Origin: an uncultured Hymenobacter sp.
GTDB lineage: Bacteria; Bacteroidota; Bacteroidia; Cytophagales; Hymenobacteraceae
Assembly: GCA_937871705.1 (NCBI GenBank)
Contig: CALMOO010000459.1
Span: 1 to 7,187, forward strand
Direction: 5' to 3'
DNA length: 7,187 nt
In this document: positions 5,957-7,187 of the stretch, one piece after another
Numbering within the stretch: the stretch's first letter is position 1
How the letters are laid out: each line of letters begins with the position of its first letter
Translations under genes and position numbers: made by a program
The notes under the pieces: generated by a model
What the model was told of the DNA's origin: nothing
The model's input: only the letters and a program-made list of their open reading frames with translations
The model's database searches: none

Positions 5957-6946
5957 TTATTTCCACCACTGCGAATTTACCGGCCCGGCGGCCACCTCGA
6001 CGCGCTGACCGGGGGTAGGCAGCAGCAGCGGCACTTGCGGCCCTGCTGCCTCAATGAGCCGCTGCACCGGCTGCCGCCACGCGTGAAAAGCCAGGTTGAA
6101 CGTGCCCCAGTGCAGCGGTAGCAGCGGCCCGCCGCCGAGCAGCCGGTGCGCCGCCAGCGCATTGTCGGGGCCCAAGTGAATATTGGCCCACTCAGCATCA
6201 GCGGCGCCAATTTCCAGCATTACTAAATTGAAAGGGCCAAACTTCTCCCCTATCTGCCGAAATGCTTCGTCGAACGGCCCCGAGTCGCCGCCAAAAAACA
6301 CGTGGTGCTGCGGCCCCAGCAGCACCCACGACGCCCACAGCGTGCTGTCGCGGTTGAGCAGCCCTCGGCCCGAAAAGTGCCGGGCGGGTGTGGCAACCAA
6401 CTTAAAATCAGGCGTCAGCGCTACTTCATCCCACCAGGTAAGCGCCGTAATATTGGCCGGCGGCACGCTCCAGCGGCGCAGGTGCGCCCCTACCCCCCTC
6501 GGGCAGAAGAAGCGCTCGCCCCGCGGTGCCAGCGCCCGAATGGCCGCCTCATCGAGGTGGTCGTAGTGGTCGTGCGAGAGCAAGATGCCGTCGAGCGGCG
6601 GCACATCGGCTAGGGCTAGCGGCGGGGCAAAAAATCGCTTCGGCCCCACCAGCTGCGAGGGCGAGGCTCGTTGCGCCCACACCGGGTCGGTGAGGAAGCG
6701 GCGGCCATCTACTTCGAGCAACATAGTGCTGTGGCCCAACCAGGTAGCCCGCAGCGCGGTGGCAGGCACCGGAGCCGCCAGGGCAATAGCATCGGCCCGA
6801 AAAGGACCGAGGGGTAGGCGGGGCTCGCGCTCGGCTTTCTCGAATGCGTAGCGACGCAGCAAGGCGCCGTAGCCCGAGGGCGGGCTCACACTGGTGGGCA
6901 GCACGTTGTAGTATTTCTTACCGTCGTAGCGGGGTTGCAGCAGCAT
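5957..6946 (-). CDS. Metallo-beta-lactamase-fold hydrolase, NAPE-PLD / UlaG-like
   Basis: Predicted zinc-dependent hydrolase of 329 residues, without a signal peptide or membrane segment, so probably cytoplasmic or peripherally bound. It has the full metal site of the family: HDHYDH at 125-130 (His125, His127, Asp129, His130), His190 in ARHFSGRG, Asp221 in GGDSG, and His279 in LPLHWGTF. WLGHSTMLLEVDG (69-81) and the TDPVW segment (86-90) match proteins related to N-acyl-phosphatidylethanolamine phospholipase D more than classical beta-lactamases. The N-terminal YDGKKYYNVLPT and REPRLPLGPFR segments also fit that group. A phosphodiester or phospholipid substrate is likely from the family, but UlaG-type lactonase activity cannot be excluded. 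The ATG at 6946 is the only plausible start, because the next Met is residue 75. It follows the beta-barrel gene on the same strand, with a hairpin ending just before the start. No clear terminator follows the gene. Confidence 0.87.
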   Translation of the reverse strand: MLLQPRYDGKKYYNVLPTSVSPPSGYGALLRRYAFEKAEREPRLPLGPFRADAIALAAPVPATALRATWLGHSTMLLEVDGRRFLTDPVWAQRASPSQLVGPKRFFAPPLALADVPPLDGILLSHDHYDHLDEAAIRALAPRGERFFCPRGVGAHLRRWSVPPANITALTWWDEVALTPDFKLVATPARHFSGRGLLNRDSTLWASWVLLGPQHHVFFGGDSGPFDEAFRQIGEKFGPFNLVMLEIGAADAEWANIHLGPDNALAAHRLLGGGPLLPLHWGTFNLAFHAWRQPVQRLIEAAGPQVPLLLPTPGQRVEVAAGPVNSQWWK

Positions 6947-6948
6947 AA

Positions 6949-6981
6949 AGGGGTAGCCGGGCCTTGAGCCGGGCTACCCCT
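6949..6981 (-). terminator. Hairpin between the beta-barrel gene and the hydrolase start
   Basis: On the minus strand AGGGGTAGCC (6981-6972) pairs perfectly over 10 bp with GGCTACCCCT (6958-6949), across a 13-base C/G-rich loop that may add a bulged GG/CC extension. TT and then the ATG of the hydrolase follow at once. It may terminate the upstream gene, although the T run is only three bases, or act as an intercistronic hairpin controlling translation of the hydrolase. The GGGGTAG core matches the other intergenic hairpins here. Confidence 0.6.
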
Positions 6982-7017
6982 CAGACGGCTACTCGCCGAT
7001 GATGTTTTAGCGAAGCG

Positions 7018-7187
7018 CTATTTTAGGCGGTAAGCTAGGCCCAGGCGGTAAGAGCGCACGTAGGCCTCGGGGCTGGTGGTGGAAGTGGTAGCCGGCTCGT
7101 AGTTAGTTAAGCCGTAATCGTAGCTGGCGGCCAGGCCCACATTGCCGCGCCAGATGGTAACGTCGCCGCGTAGGCGAAAATCCAGCG
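7018..7187 (-). CDS. C-terminal fragment of a probable outer-membrane beta-barrel protein (runs off the window)
   Basis: The last 55 codons before a TAG at 7020-7018 are open to the window edge, and the 5' end is missing. The fragment alternates polar and hydrophobic residues with frequent Tyr, Arg and Gly: LDFRLRGDVTIWRGNVGLAA, ASYDYGLTNY and a final strand of the form YRLGLAYRLK. This is the look of the last strands of a porin or PorT-like outer-membrane beta-barrel of the Bacteroidota. Codon choice (CTG, GGC, GCC, TAC) matches the neighbours, which supports it being a real gene. The stop codon lies in a small hairpin (TAGCG, three-base loop, CGCTA, 7008-7020). It probably precedes the hydrolase in one transcript, with a 71-base gap. 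The exact family cannot be assigned from 55 residues. Confidence 0.7.
   Translation of the reverse strand, partial: LDFRLRGDVTIWRGNVGLAASYDYGLTNYEPATTSTTSPEAYVRSYRLGLAYRLK

Noticed and set aside
1..7187. Search for CRISPR arrays, tRNA or rRNA genes, toxin-antitoxin pairs and phage or transposase genes
   Set aside because: No regularly spaced repeats, cloverleaf or rRNA signatures, or mobile-element proteins were seen on either strand.

Overview
The window looks like chromosomal DNA of a GC-rich member of the Bacteroidota, most likely Hymenobacter or a close relative in the Cytophagales. The evidence is a C-terminal sorting domain of the type IX secretion kind, a TonB-dependent receptor with an N-terminal carboxypeptidase-regulatory-like domain, no Shine-Dalgarno sequences before the starts, and coding sequence of about 60% GC or more rich in GCC, CTG and CGC codons. 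The genus is inferred from these traits, not from a search.

Layout from left to right. An OmpA-family lipoprotein gene (109-1134, +) ends at a strong intrinsic terminator. A secreted protein with a type IX sorting domain (1224-2657, +) starts only 22 bases after that hairpin. It converges on a TonB-dependent receptor gene (2737-5544, -). The 79 bases between these two genes are almost entirely one perfect 34-bp inverted repeat. Upstream of the receptor is a 412-base gap (5545-5956) with lower GC. It holds a candidate promoter, several short perfect palindromes and a possible very small cysteine-rich reading frame on the receptor strand. Next come a NAPE-PLD-like metallo-beta-lactamase-fold hydrolase (5957-6946, -) and the last 55 codons of what is probably an outer-membrane beta-barrel protein (7018-7187, -), which runs off the window. 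The last two genes are 71 bases apart, with a hairpin between them that almost touches the hydrolase start codon.

Four of the five genes look like cell-envelope or secreted products: a peptidoglycan-anchored lipoprotein, a type IX cargo, an outer-membrane transporter and a beta-barrel. The hydrolase may act on lipids. They do not form an obvious single pathway, and no mobile element, CRISPR array, tRNA or rRNA is visible.

Two features beyond ordinary gene content deserve attention. The octamer GGGGGTAG (or its complement CTACCCCC) occurs eight times by hand count, in two intergenic hairpins and also inside genes in more than one codon phase; a third hairpin carries the 7-base core. The second is the cysteine-rich mini-ORF, followed by a perfect palindrome and a short T run, upstream of the TonB receptor. 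This could be a leader-peptide regulatory element, but the evidence is thin.
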